Shown: positions 35,415 through 44,649, counted from the first letter of the stretch. The stretch is DNA of 64,000 bases from Arthrobacter sp. ISL-95 (GCF_018613695.1 NZ_JAGGPR010000004.1:60730-124729), one strand, 5' to 3'. Notes: generated by a model not told the origin, from the letters alone. Program-made: numbers and translations.

Positions 35415-36830
35415 ATGAAGACCTCAAAAGAAGCCGTAGTTAGTCCCGGCGCTTCGGAGCTTCCCGAAGCGGCAAAGACACCCCGACGCACCCTCAATCT
35501 GGTGGCGGGAACGATCGGCCATTTCGTTGAGTGGTACGACTGGTACATTTACGGCCTGCTCGCGGCGGTGTTCTCGTCACAGATATTTCCCAGCGATTCC
35601 GCATTCGCCTCCCTTGTCGCAGCACTGCTCACCTACGCCATCGGGTTTGTTGTCCGCCCACTCAGCGGAATAATCATCTCGCCACTGGCCGACCGTTTCG
35701 GCCGCAGGCTGATCCTGACGCTGTCCATCGCCGGGATGGCGCTCGGCTCGCTCATCATCGGCCTCACGCCGTCATTTGCGACCATCGGCTATGCAGCGCC
35801 CGTACTCTTCCTGATTGCACGCATCATCCAGGGCATTTCGGCCGGTAGCGAGGGGCAAAGCGCCATCGCCTTCATGGTTGAACACGCCCCCGCCAACCGG
35901 AGGGGCCTGTTCGGCTCGTTCACCAACATGGCGAGCGGCTTCGCAACCTTGGCCGCGACCGGCGCTGCGGCATTGGTGACATCATCCTTTTCTCCGGCGG
36001 ACCTCGCCGCCTGGGGCTGGCGTATCCCGTTCGTTATTGGCGGCATCCTCGGCATCGTCGGCCTCGTCTTGCGTGCCCGCTCTGAAGAAACCCCTGAGTT
36101 TGAGGCAGGCGCCCTCGTCGATCAAAAGTCCGGCGCGGCCCGCCTGATGGACCTGCTTCGCGAGCACCCGAAAGCGCTGCTGCAGGCCGCAGCGCTTTCT
36201 GCCCCGGCTGTGGCCTACTACACCTGGGCCACGTTCCTTCCCACCTACGCCAAGCTGACCACGGGCCGGGACCTGGCCTCCACCCTTGCCGGGAGCGTTA
36301 TCGGGCTAGTCTTGCTCGTTATCATCGTGCCGGTCTGCGGCGCGCTCTCTGATCGACTCGGCCGTCGGAAGATCTTCCCAATCATCGGGGCCATCGGCAT
36401 GATCGTGCTCTTCTACCCCATGCTCCTCCTGCTGAACCAGCCCGGCTTCGGTGTTTACGTTCTTGTGTCGGCGTCCGGATGGGTGGTCCTCGGTATCTGG
36501 CAGTCGGTCTATCCAACCATCCAGGCAGAACTGTTCCCGGCATCCGTCCGGGTATCGGGTATCGGTTTCGCACACCAGATCGTTATTGCCGTCTTCGGTG
36601 GCACCGCGCCCCTGATCGCCGCTGCATTTGTCGCCGCCGGGCAGCCGATGCTTGTCGCGGTGTACATGATCGCTATTGTCGCCCTCAGCCTCATCGTCTA
36701 CTTCACGCTCCCGGAGACCGGAGCCCGAGGTAACCGCGACACCGTGGCACTTGCTGACCCTGAAGTACTCGAAGGCGAACACTTGGTCTCGAGCTCTTCG
36801 ATGGGCACCTACGAAGCCAATCGCTCCTAG
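35415..36830 (+). CDS. MFS transporter, metabolite:H+ symporter (MHS) family
   Basis: 471-aa MHS-family transporter (the ProP/ShiA/KgtP group): RTLNLVAGTIGHFVEWYDWYIYG at helix 1 (quoted in part: GHFVEWYDWYIYG), the loop 2-3 motif PLADRFGRRLILT and the helix 5 region GSEGQSAIAFMVEHAP, then ALSDRLGRRKIFP between helices 8 and 9. Twelve helices are expected. The ATG at 35415 follows GGAGAG; an upstream ATG at 35403 is less likely. It is preceded by a LacI-type promoter with tandem operators, so it is part of the catabolic regulon and would import an acid or its precursor by proton symport. Confidence 0.9.
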   Translation: MKTSKEAVVSPGASELPEAAKTPRRTLNLVAGTIGHFVEWYDWYIYGLLAAVFSSQIFPSDSAFASLVAALLTYAIGFVVRPLSGIIISPLADRFGRRLILTLSIAGMALGSLIIGLTPSFATIGYAAPVLFLIARIIQGISAGSEGQSAIAFMVEHAPANRRGLFGSFTNMASGFATLAATGAAALVTSSFSPADLAAWGWRIPFVIGGILGIVGLVLRARSEETPEFEAGALVDQKSGAARLMDLLREHPKALLQAAALSAPAVAYYTWATFLPTYAKLTTGRDLASTLAGSVIGLVLLVIIVPVCGALSDRLGRRKIFPIIGAIGMIVLFYPMLLLLNQPGFGVYVLVSASGWVVLGIWQSVYPTIQAELFPASVRVSGIGFAHQIVIAVFGGTAPLIAAAFVAAGQPMLVAVYMIAIVALSLIVYFTLPETGARGNRDTVALADPEVLEGEHLVSSSSMGTYEANRS

Positions 36831-37012
36831 TAGGCGCCCATGCTCCCTCAGGAAGGTCGTGGCGGCTCGATCAGGCCACAAGGGGAATCTCTTCCCAGGT
36901 TCTGGTTAGCCGCCCCGCTCGCCGGGGTGCGATCCCTGCACACATTAAATTCATTGCGTTATGAACGAAAAACAATTTCTCCATAGGCGCGGAATAGAGA
37001 GGATTTTTTCAC

Positions 37013-37834
37013 GTGAATCACATGATCATTAATACATTTTCCTATCTGTGGTCTTCCACAGCAATTGATGCAATAGCCGAACTGGTCGATCATGGATATA
37101 AAACTTTTGAAGTTCCGGTAAGCTCTCCTCACTGCTGGCCTGATGAAATCTCCAGCACCGAGCGCGTGGCAACACATACGAGACTCACTGAATACGGCGC
37201 CAAAATCAGGTCACTCAATGCCGGCGGGTACGACATCAACCTGGCCAGCCCTGGCGCTAACATGCGTCGCAAAAGCATCGAGCACATCAAGTCAGTAATC
37301 GACTTGGCTGCAGCATGGGATGTTACCGATGTTGTGATCTCCCCCGGCACACGACGCCCGATGATCTCACCATCACTCGACATGGTCCACGGCTGGATGC
37401 ACGAAAGCTTGGAGAATCTGATTCCACTGGCCAAACAGGCCGGCACACGACTGCTTTTCGAAAACACCCCCTACTGCTTCACCCCCACTATCCAGGACCT
37501 GGCCGGCGTCGTAAGCACTATCAACGATGATTCAGTCAAAATCGTCTACGACGTCGCCAACGCCGCCTACATAGGAGAAGATCCTGTAGAAAGCCTGCTA
37601 TCCCACCATGAATCAATTGGCCTGGTGCATATTTCCGATACAGGTACGGAAACCTGGGGCCACGATCCAATAGGCACCGGAGTGATCGACTGGACGGGAC
37701 TAGGCGATGCCGTTAGGCAAACATGCGGAGTCAGCAACGTCGTTCTTGAAATCATTCGCGAAGAGGACCCGGTCCAAGAATTCAATAAGGCAATGCAGGA
37801 CCTTGAAAACCATGGCTGGGAACTGGGAAACTAG
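37013..37834 (+). CDS. Sugar phosphate isomerase/epimerase-like TIM-barrel protein 2
   Basis: 273-aa xylose-isomerase-like TIM barrel with predicted metal ligands Glu in LLFENTPY, Asp in IVYDVANA, His in LVHISDTGT and Glu in VVLEIIREE. Starts at GTG 37013 or ATG 37022; GAGAGGA lies just upstream. The gene and its leader are more AT-rich and use more A/T-ending codons than the neighbouring genes, which suggests later acquisition. It lies between the LacI regulon and an SDR gene; with that SDR it could form a small oxidation/isomerisation pair. No LacI-type operator was seen near it. Confidence 0.85.
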   Translation: MNHMIINTFSYLWSSTAIDAIAELVDHGYKTFEVPVSSPHCWPDEISSTERVATHTRLTEYGAKIRSLNAGGYDINLASPGANMRRKSIEHIKSVIDLAAAWDVTDVVISPGTRRPMISPSLDMVHGWMHESLENLIPLAKQAGTRLLFENTPYCFTPTIQDLAGVVSTINDDSVKIVYDVANAAYIGEDPVESLLSHHESIGLVHISDTGTETWGHDPIGTGVIDWTGLGDAVRQTCGVSNVVLEIIREEDPVQEFNKAMQDLENHGWELGN

Positions 37835-38005
37835 CCCGAAGTCTGGGATCACGGCCCGGTAGCCGTAGACCTAAAGAAAACTAATGTAAATACTTCACAC
37901 TGCGAATCGATTATCAGAGCCAATGAACCTGGTAGATCCTGAAGCTTATGGATTTTTTCATCAGCATTTTCTCGCATGTGAACTAATAATAAAGGAGTAT
38001 GGGCC

Positions 38006-38797
38006 ATGAAAGCCTTAGTTACTGGCGGAAGTAGCGGCATAGGAGCAGCGACGTGCTTGAGAATCGCAGAGGCGGCTCTGGCTCGTGGCGTGCACCCGAT
38101 GATCGCAGTCGCGGGACATGAATCAAACGGTAACCAGCAGCAAGTCGTTCATTCAATACAGTCAATGGGCGGCACCGCCATCGCGCTAACTGGCAACCTT
38201 GGTGACCCGGAGGTGCCAGGCAAATTGGTAGAAGCCGCGGTATCCGAGTTTGGCGGGCTGGACGCACTGGTAGCTAACGCTGGAATTGCAAACCCTGGCG
38301 CCATCTGTGACGTGTCACTTGAAGACTGGGACGAGATGTTCTCCGTCAACCTTCGCGGCCCGTGGCTCCTGGCCAAAGCAAGCTACCCCCATTTAAGGCA
38401 GAGCCGCGGCTCCGCCTGCTTCACTTCTTCCCAATCCGGTCAGGTACCACACGCAGGATCAGGTGCTTACAGCCCCAGCAAAGCTGCGCTGACGATGCTG
38501 GCCCAAACGCTCGCCTTGGAATGGGCACCAGAAGGAATTCGCGTCAACGTAGTCTCCCCGGGAATGACCCACACGCCGATGACCGAAAAAATGTACGCCG
38601 ACCCCCAAATCAAAAAGGCTAGGGAGAACATCATCCCGTTGGCAAGAATCGGAGAGCCCACGGACATTGCCAACGTTATCGAATTCCTCGTAAGCCCCTT
38701 GGCGGGCTACGTCACCGGGCAGGACATCTGTGTCGATGGCGGCTTCACTAAGTCTATTCTCAGCCATATTCCTGGTCGGCCCAGCTCAAAATCGTAA
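38006..38797 (+). CDS. Short-chain dehydrogenase/reductase (FabG-like)
   Basis: 263-aa classical SDR: TGGSSGIGAATC (residues 6-17), VANAGIANPG (NAG motif), catalytic Ser in CFTSSQSG, Tyr-Lys in YSPSKAALT and C-terminal YVTGQDICVDGG. The strong ribosome site AAAGGAGTATGGGCC precedes the ATG. Codon choice is again less GC-biased than the window average, matching the TIM-barrel gene 170 bp upstream, with which it may form an operon. The specific substrate (probably a polyol or hydroxy acid) cannot be predicted. Confidence 0.88.
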   Translation: MKALVTGGSSGIGAATCLRIAEAALARGVHPMIAVAGHESNGNQQQVVHSIQSMGGTAIALTGNLGDPEVPGKLVEAAVSEFGGLDALVANAGIANPGAICDVSLEDWDEMFSVNLRGPWLLAKASYPHLRQSRGSACFTSSQSGQVPHAGSGAYSPSKAALTMLAQTLALEWAPEGIRVNVVSPGMTHTPMTEKMYADPQIKKARENIIPLARIGEPTDIANVIEFLVSPLAGYVTGQDICVDGGFTKSILSHIPGRPSSKS

Positions 38798-38971
38798 CAC
38801 CCGTTCCGTAGCCCCAGGTGTATCGTTCTTGGTCTCTTAGGTGCATCACGTCCCGGGCCGCGCGGGCACTGGTGGATTTGTAGGCTATACAGATTCGGAC
38901 GGCCAAGGCGCACAGACGGTAAACCAGATCCTCATTCCCAGACATCAATTCACGAGGAGGTTACCTTGAAT

Positions 38972-39268
38972 ATGGCAAAGAGTGTTCTGGACGGCACGGA
39001 ATGGACCGCCAAAGAATTTGCCGGACTCCTACCAGACAAACGGAACGTGGCCCGGCAGGAATTGGCGTGCCTGTCCTGTGACGGCCCAGCCGTATTTCGA
39101 GCAGGACAGAAACGTCGGCCGTCATTCGCTGCCCGACACCGAAACGGCTGCCGGTTGGTCTCGAAAACATGGAGCGCTTTCGAATACCTGGCAGGATCAG
39201 GACGCCACGAATGGCCTGCATCAAACCGGGCAAGGACTTTATCGCGTTCGGCTTTGGCGAGGTCGTAA
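38972..39268 (+). pseudogene. Truncated CoiA-like zinc-finger N-terminal domain
   Basis: The frame reads MAKSVLDGTEWTAKEFAGLL then LACLSCDGPAVFRAGQKRRP and a Cys/His pattern (C..C ... FAARHRNGC) like the N-terminal domain of CoiA-type proteins. After about 70 residues it runs into meaningless sequence. A good GAGGAGG site precedes a TTG (38966) two codons upstream of the ATG. The rest of the gene is missing, so it is a fragment at the left edge of a region of decayed genes. Confidence 0.55.
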
Positions 39269-39313
39269 ACCCGAACGAGTCCCTGAAAACCGGAGGCCAC
39301 TGCCGACATTAAG

Positions 39314-39520
39314 GTGGACGACTGGAACCACACGCGTGACATCGGTCAGTGGGAGCAGTGCGGCTACCCGTACATCAAGGACCGCAATGCCGACATGATC
39401 ATCACCGGCGGGTACAACGTCCACTGCTCTGAAGTCGAGGCCGAGATCCAGAAAATTCCCGGCGTCGCTTAGGTCGCAGTCATCGGCGTACCCGACGAGG
39501 ACTGTGGCGAAGCCGTCTGG
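39314..39520 (+). pseudogene. Acyl-CoA synthetase (AMP-forming) C-terminal fragment
   Basis: One frame encodes DDWNHTRDIGQWEQCGYPYI, then DRNADMIITGGYNVHCSEVE, AEIQKIPGVA, an in-frame TAG at 39470, and VAVIGVPDEDCGEAVW. This is the hinge and C-terminal domain of AMP-forming acyl-CoA synthetases (usual form: HTGDIG...DRKKDMIISGG.N.YP.EVE). The N-terminal 350 or so residues and the catalytic lysine tail are absent. The fragment stops at the junction with the reverse-oriented binding-protein fragment. Confidence 0.82.
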
Positions 39521-39523
39521 AGG

Positions 39524-40029
39524 CCACGGCTCAGGCAACCACGCGCCGTCGAGCTTTCCGTCCTGGAATAGTTCAGGGACTGCGCGTTTTCGGTCGGGTT
39601 GATGTTGACGTCGCCGCCGCCATCAACGGCGGCTTTGAAGCCCTGATCGCTCGACCAGGCGCCGAGAGCATCGTCCTGGGTCCCGCACAGTTGGGTGTGC
39701 TCAGCACTTTGCCTTCGAGGTCGCCCGCCGAGTTGATCCTGGTTTGACCACCAATTGGGCTCCGCCCGAGGCTGCACCGGCGATGATGCTGATGGATTCG
39801 CCGTTGATCTTGACGAGAGACTTGATGGCCGGGTTGGTGCCAATGTAGGTGGCGGCATTCAGTGCTCGGCCGCAGGGGTCGTGGTCGGTGCCGGGGCGTC
39901 TGGGCAGCCTGCTCGTTCTGCGAAACAACAGAAGCCACGGCGGCATCTGCACCAAACAAGAGGACCAAGCCTGCAGCCACTCCGATCTCGAGGGTGCGGC
40001 GGCGCTTGGGCTTGGGCGCGGTCTCACTA
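39524..40029 (-). pseudogene. Sulfonate/nitrate-type ABC binding protein, frameshifted
   Basis: On the minus strand, from 40029: KRRRTLEIGVAAGLVLLFGAD (signal-like segment), a frameshift, then ALNAATYIGTNPAIKSLVKI and INGESISIIAGAASGGAQLV, another shift, INSAGDLEGKVLSTP, a shift, GTQDDALGAW and GFKAAVDGGGDVNINPTENA, a final shift and LFQDGKLDGAWLPEPW. This is a taurine/aliphatic-sulfonate-type (NMT1/SsuA) binding protein, cut off at the LPEPW motif and broken by at least four frameshifts. Confidence 0.8.
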
Positions 40030-40265
40030 AAAAGGGTTCGAACGTTTCGATCCGACTCCGGCAGGAATACCGGCCCCACGGTAACAATCAGATATCCGAA
40101 CACGCCGACGTCGTACCACTCCATGATCGTTCCAACGATGGACCCCGTGACTGCACGTCTAAGCAGAGAGGCATCAACCACAGTCGACTTGTCATCAGTC
40201 CCGGACCCCGCAACGTCCTCAAGGGAAGAGACGTTACTCCGTAACGAGTGAGATGCCTGTGGCAT
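40030..40265 (-). pseudogene. MHS-family transporter N-terminal fragment
   Basis: From ATG 40265 the minus strand reads LLRRAVTGSIVGTIMEWYDV, GVFGYLIVTVGPVFLPESDR and NVRTLF, which is the first transmembrane helix and loop of an MHS transporter (compare EWYDFGVYGYLA in family members). It then continues in frame into the binding-protein fragment. The remaining eleven helices are missing. Confidence 0.78.
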
Positions 40266-41410
40266 TTGAGTACTGTCAAGGTCTTAGTGCATAGTTGCGA
40301 GCTTCCTGCGTCGCGACGGTTGGTGATCGTGACGGATTTCCAAGTCGCGGGCCACCTCGCACAGTAAGCGTTCCCAGAGGCGAAATGAGAAGTGTAAATC
40401 GGGACGCGCAGACCCCGGAGTGGTAGCAGCCGCCGCCGAACTTCTCGAGCACCGACAGCACGGCATTGACTTGCCCGCCACTACACAGCCTGCCGTGTCC
40501 GGAACCGTCCCTCCAGACCGTAAAGGAGAAGAACCCGCAGCAAGCTATAGCCAGCATGCGCTCCCCGGTGGGCAACAAGGATTGACAAGCCCTGGTTCAA
40601 GTAGATGGTCTTAAGGATGCCGTGAGTGACGAAAGCGAGGTCTTCCCAATGGCATTCCAGTTCCATAAGAGCTCTTCCCTAAGCTGATCGCGTGTCGGGC
40701 ATGCAGCTCAGCGGAGGGCTTGTCCATCAGGTGAATGTCCGCGGCTGTATACATGCATTACCGAATAAGCCCGTCCCTGCTGCTTCCAGGGAACACCAGG
40801 CTCCAGCTCCCCTGAGTAAACGATTAGGGGGGCCACACCAGACCTTCCAAGGAGCACAGGAACGATCTCCCAGAAGTCAACCCAGCTATACCGCACGGTT
40901 ACCGGTGACTACTAGCCGGACCCGGAAACGTGCGCCTGCACCAAACCAAGTTGTTTCGCTCGCCCATTTGTTGCCGATAACTGACGCGGGCTTGCGCGAG
41001 AGTCCGGGTCCAGAAGGTTATGCCGCGGCTGAGACTGCACTGCCGTGAGGTGGCAGGCCAATTGAGGCACGCTGGGACGCCGAAACTCCGCGTAGTACGG
41101 ACGGACCAGGAGGGCAGGACCCTTCTTCGCTAGCGGCAGTCTTTCGAACGCAGCAGTGAGAGCGGCTTCCACGCGAAGAAGAAGCATCGGCTCCAACAGA
41201 ATGAGACTTAGGAGTGGTCCGGCATCTTTTTCACGACCCCAGACGTAAAGCAAACGCGGGAACCTTGAAAGTCATCTCAGGTCCAACCATACTGTGAGAG
41301 CGCACTAGTCCTCACAGCAATTCTGTGCTTGTGTCCATAGAGCAGGCGTCAAGCGGTTTGTACGCTTTCCTCATATGCTTGTCGACCAGCACACAAGATG
41401 GGGTTCAAAG
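40266..41410. other. 1.1-kb stretch, no convincing gene
   Basis: No frame has both protein-like composition and a start signal. Minus-strand stretches near 40280-40480 (LWERLLCEVARDLEIRHDHQ) and 41000-41250 look weakly protein-like and may be decayed coding DNA. I saw no transposase signature. Confidence 0.45.
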
Positions 41411-41602
41411 ATGAAGCACATCACTGCACTGCCTTGGGAGCGCGCTGCTCTCGCAGGAGCAACCGGCTCCCACTGTCCTGCCACGGGACTTTGGAGTCCA
41501 GAAGGAGAACCGCAAGTGGTTCGGTCCTTCTCGGAAGGTCACGTCTTCCCTGCATTCAATGGCATGGCTATCTTCTGGCGTCCCGCGGACGAGACACCCT
41601 AG
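41411..41602 (+). CDS. Small hypothetical protein
   Basis: 63-aa protein MKHITALPWERAALAGATGS followed by HCPATGLWSPEGEPQVVRSF, SEGHVFPAFNGMAIFWRPAD and a short end. The pattern CPxTGLW...EGHxFP resembles small conserved proteins of bacteria in which a Cys-Pro-x-Thr-Gly-Trp motif is followed by an 'EG..FP' motif, though I cannot name a family. The start at 41411 is in frame with an earlier ATG at 41375; only weak ribosome sites are present. It lies among decayed genes and may be a survivor. Confidence 0.4.
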   Translation: MKHITALPWERAALAGATGSHCPATGLWSPEGEPQVVRSFSEGHVFPAFNGMAIFWRPADETP

Positions 41603-41983
41603 GCGGCGGGAGCCCCAGTGCGGGACTGCAAGCACTGGGGTGCAATACGGTTTTGGCAACATGCTCCTTGATCCGGGTGGTATACGGCTATACCAGAGCA
41701 AAAGGTCAACGACTTCCCTTCAACAGTCTTCGAGAATTTCCGGGACCCCGAGATATGCGTCGCGTCTTCCCCGTCTGGCCCCTTTCCCTCGCCCGGGATA
41801 GAGGGCAGCCAAATCGCTACGCTGCGTCGGAATGTCCCTGAGGCAGACCACCGCACTCTTGAGTACACGAAGGGGCGCCCCCGGACTCGTGCTTTTTCTT
41901 CTGGTTTGGGAACATCACCGCGGCCTCAACAGAACAGCAAGCGTCATTTGTCCTACATTTGGCTCTTTAGTAGTGTTGGCGAT
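41603..41983. other. Intergenic, no convincing gene
   Basis: About 380 bp before the GntR gene. No recognisable gene or terminator. The last bases must contain the promoter of the GntR-MFS pair, but no clear hexamers stand out. Confidence 0.4.
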
Positions 41984-42706
41984 ATGACGCGTCTCCCTGC
42001 GAAAATCACCCTTGCCGAACAAGCGGCAGAGGAGCTCCGCCGGCAAATTGCCGCCGGCGACTTCAAAGTGGGTGACCTCATTCCGACCGAGACGGAACTT
42101 TCACGAGATCTCGGCGTAAGCCGTAACACTGTCCGAGAGGCCACTCGATCTCTCGTCCACGCCGGCATGCTCCGCGCGGGGGCCGGATACGGTACCGTCG
42201 TCGTGGCAACCAGCGACCTCGTACCCGCTCTGTCTCGGCGCGTGGCACAGAACCGCGCGGTTGATGTGGCTGAGGTTCGAGCGCTGCTTGAGCGAGAGGC
42301 AGCTCGACTGGCGGCGGTCCGCGCGACGGATGCAGATCGTTCCAAGCTTCGCGACGCACTGGACGCCCGAACTGAGGCTTGCGACGCATCACAATATGTG
42401 GCTGCAGACCTGAAATTTCACCGAGCCTTGCTTCAAGCATCCGGAAACGCACTATTGGCTGAGCTGAGCCAGGGTACCGGCGGAAATGAGGAAGCTCTGG
42501 TTCAGTGGCACTCGCTAGACGCCGACGTCATAACTCTTCGCAGCGAGGCACTCCGAGAGCTGGACGAACTACATCACAAACTCGTCGACGCCATTGAGAG
42601 GCACGACGCCGATCTTGCTGCCGACATGGCGGATCAGCTGGTCCGGCTCGCCCACACAACCGTGCAGCCGCCACTCTCTACAAACCGACTTCAGGAAGAA
42701 CGATGA
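41984..42706 (+). CDS. GntR/FadR-type (FCD) transcriptional regulator
   Basis: 240-aa regulator. The N-terminal winged helix reads LIPTETELSRDLGVSRNTVR (about residues 31-50) and continues EATRSLVHAGMLRAGAG; the FCD domain carries metal-binding Asp/His positions in ADLKFHRALLQASGN and the C-terminal HHKLVDAIERHDADLA. The ATG at 41984 is the natural start; an upstream extension to 41906 is not typical of the family. It overlaps the MFS gene by 4 nt (ATGA), so the pair is a regulator-transporter operon with the regulator presumably sensing the transported compound. Confidence 0.9.
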   Translation: MTRLPAKITLAEQAAEELRRQIAAGDFKVGDLIPTETELSRDLGVSRNTVREATRSLVHAGMLRAGAGYGTVVVATSDLVPALSRRVAQNRAVDVAEVRALLEREAARLAAVRATDADRSKLRDALDARTEACDASQYVAADLKFHRALLQASGNALLAELSQGTGGNEEALVQWHSLDADVITLRSEALRELDELHHKLVDAIERHDADLAADMADQLVRLAHTTVQPPLSTNRLQEER

Positions 42707-43932
42707 CTCTGTCGAACAAGACAATGGTGAGTTTGCCGGACAAGACAATGATGCGCCCGGCCCTCGTAGTGATCGGACTGTTGCTGGTCGCCAGCAATCT
42801 TAGGGCTGGAATCACAACAATCGGCCCCGTCCTTGATCAGATTCGCAACGATTACGGCCTAACAAGTGCCCTTGCGTCCGGACTGGTCAGCCTGCCGCTG
42901 CTCGCCTTTGCCGCGGTTTCGGCCTCAATTCCCCGGCTGACCCGCCGTCTCGGGTTGGAGCGTACTCTTGGTGTGGGATTGGCAATTCTTGCATGTGGGC
43001 TTGTACTGCGCTCCCTCCCAGGTCTGGGATTGCTTTGGAGCGGAACAGCACTTATCGGCATCTCCATCGCAACGCTCAACGTAGCACTGCCTGCACTGGT
43101 AAAGAGGGATTTTCCGCGGCATATAGGACAGATCACCGGCGCGTATTCCGCGGTGCAGTCCGTATTCGCAGCAGCGGCAGCGGGCATCGCCATCTACCTG
43201 TCCTCACTCACCGCCGCTGGGTGGCGACTGCCGCTAGGAATCTGGGCAGTACTGGCGTTGATTGCAATCGGTGTTCTTGCCCCCCAATTCCGCCGGCGCT
43301 CTGTCGATCCCCAAGGCGATAGCCGCATCGATGAAACGGACCCACAACCTGCAACGGGCCAGCGGTCCCCTTGGTCGTCCGCTCTAGGGTGGCAGGTCAC
43401 CGCCTTCATGGGGCTGCAATCTTTCGGATTCTTCGTGTTCATCACCTGGCTTCCATCCATCGAGGCCTCAGCTGGAACTTCAGCTGCTACTGCCGGCATG
43501 CACCAGCTTTTCCTAAACGCGGCCGGCATCGCCGGAAGCCTGCTGTGCTCAGCCCTGATCCCTCGTCTGCGGGACCAACGCATACTGGCCGTGGGTGCGG
43601 CATCCGTCTTCGTCATAGCAAGCCTGGGCCTGCTGGCGCTACCCCAGCTAGGTGGAATATGGGCCACCGTCGCCGGTATCGCTGGCGGTGCCACCATTGT
43701 ACTTTCGTTGTCCTTCCTCGGCCTACGGGCCCACAATCACACCCAGGCGGCCTCCTTGTCCGGTATGGCCCAGTGCATCGGCTACCTTCTTGCCGCCATC
43801 GGTCCGGTAGCCGTGGGAGCTCTACACGACGCTACTGGCTCATGGACTCCTGCACTTATTCTGCTGATCTCGGTGTTTGCGGCATTGATGTTCGTGGGAT
43901 TTCTGGCAGGTCGCCACCGTGTAATCACCTAA
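42703..43932 (+). CDS. MFS transporter, CynX/NimT-like
   Basis: 409-aa transporter with twelve predicted helices. The opening LVVIGLLLVASNLRAGITTI and GPVLDQIRNDYGLTSALASG are characteristic of the CynX/NimT branch (SNLRAGIT/ GP.L..I). The mid-loop around residues 200-220 is polar. Coupled to the upstream GntR gene by a 4-nt overlap. Substrates in this branch include cyanate, nitroimidazoles and organic acids; nothing in the surroundings shows which one applies here. Confidence 0.9.
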   Translation: MTLSNKTMVSLPDKTMMRPALVVIGLLLVASNLRAGITTIGPVLDQIRNDYGLTSALASGLVSLPLLAFAAVSASIPRLTRRLGLERTLGVGLAILACGLVLRSLPGLGLLWSGTALIGISIATLNVALPALVKRDFPRHIGQITGAYSAVQSVFAAAAAGIAIYLSSLTAAGWRLPLGIWAVLALIAIGVLAPQFRRRSVDPQGDSRIDETDPQPATGQRSPWSSALGWQVTAFMGLQSFGFFVFITWLPSIEASAGTSAATAGMHQLFLNAAGIAGSLLCSALIPRLRDQRILAVGAASVFVIASLGLLALPQLGGIWATVAGIAGGATIVLSLSFLGLRAHNHTQAASLSGMAQCIGYLLAAIGPVAVGALHDATGSWTPALILLISVFAALMFVGFLAGRHRVIT

Positions 43933-44480
43933 AGAGCGTTCCGGACCGAATCACCGATGTCGATGTCGAAACCGAACCGTCCACTCGACGGTAGTAGACA
44001 TTTTGAACCTGACTTGGCCCGCCCGAAGTATCAAACCGCGACTTCGTCCACGGCTCCCGGCGTGATTGAAAACACAACATGTGTGCGCATCGTAAGAATT
44101 GTCGGACTACTGCAGGCAGGGTTCGTAATGCTTCAAGAGCGTTCCTTCCTGCTAAGTTTTCCTCGCTAATGGCTATTAGGGGTGTCCGCTTCCTTCGACC
44201 TGGGACACCTACGATCGGGGGCGGGCACGAATCCACAAACAAGATATGGATAAAGGCTTACTGAAGAAGCTTTAGGCAGGAGGAGCGGATCACCGCCGAG
44301 CGGTCGAATCTCCGTTCCCATCTGGCCGATGGCTCCTCCGGAGGAGCCATCCGCAGTTCCACACCCACAAGGGGTGCAAGTAAACCCAGGCGCGGGCAAA
44401 GTTCCCGGATAAGGGTCCGGAGCTGGGCCGGTCGGACGGGTTTGGTCAGATAGGCCGGCTTCCAGCAGCAAGGACCTCAA
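43933..44480. other. Intergenic with a long palindrome
   Basis: About 550 bp after the MFS gene, with no convincing gene. It contains a perfect 24-bp palindrome at 44328-44351. Confidence 0.45.
44328..44351. repeat. Perfect 24-bp palindrome
   Basis: GATGGCTCCTCC followed directly by its reverse complement, no loop. It may be a protein-binding site or a rearrangement scar; it precedes the ANTAR remnant by about 130 bp. Confidence 0.55.
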
Positions 44481-44649
44481 AACGCAACGGCCGGCCGTGC
44501 GATCATCGACACCCCGTTTGGTGTCATCTTGGCCCAAGACCGCTCCATCGCTGATGCCGCGTTCGACATGCTCGGCCAAGCCTCCAGCAGTAGCAACCAG
44601 AAGATCGAGCTCATGGTGGCCAGCGGCCTGGCCAGGGCCGTGAACCTTA
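44481..44649 (+). pseudogene. ANTAR-domain fragment (plus strand)
   Basis: One frame reads NATAGRAIIDTPFGVILAQD and RSIADAAFDMLGQASSSSNQ, ending KIELMVASGLARAVN. This is the three-helix ANTAR RNA-binding domain found in antitermination regulators (R..ID.A.GVIMAQ....AFD.L...S...N.K). No GAF or response-regulator domain precedes it in frame, so it is a remnant. Confidence 0.68.

Noticed and set aside
21784..36830. Assignment of the LacI regulon to levoglucosan degradation
   Set aside because: The enzyme classes resemble that pathway (Gfo/Idh/MocA plus TIM-barrel), but the KDPG-type aldolase and kinase do not fit and the oxidoreductase sequences do not look like the levoglucosan dehydrogenase I remember.
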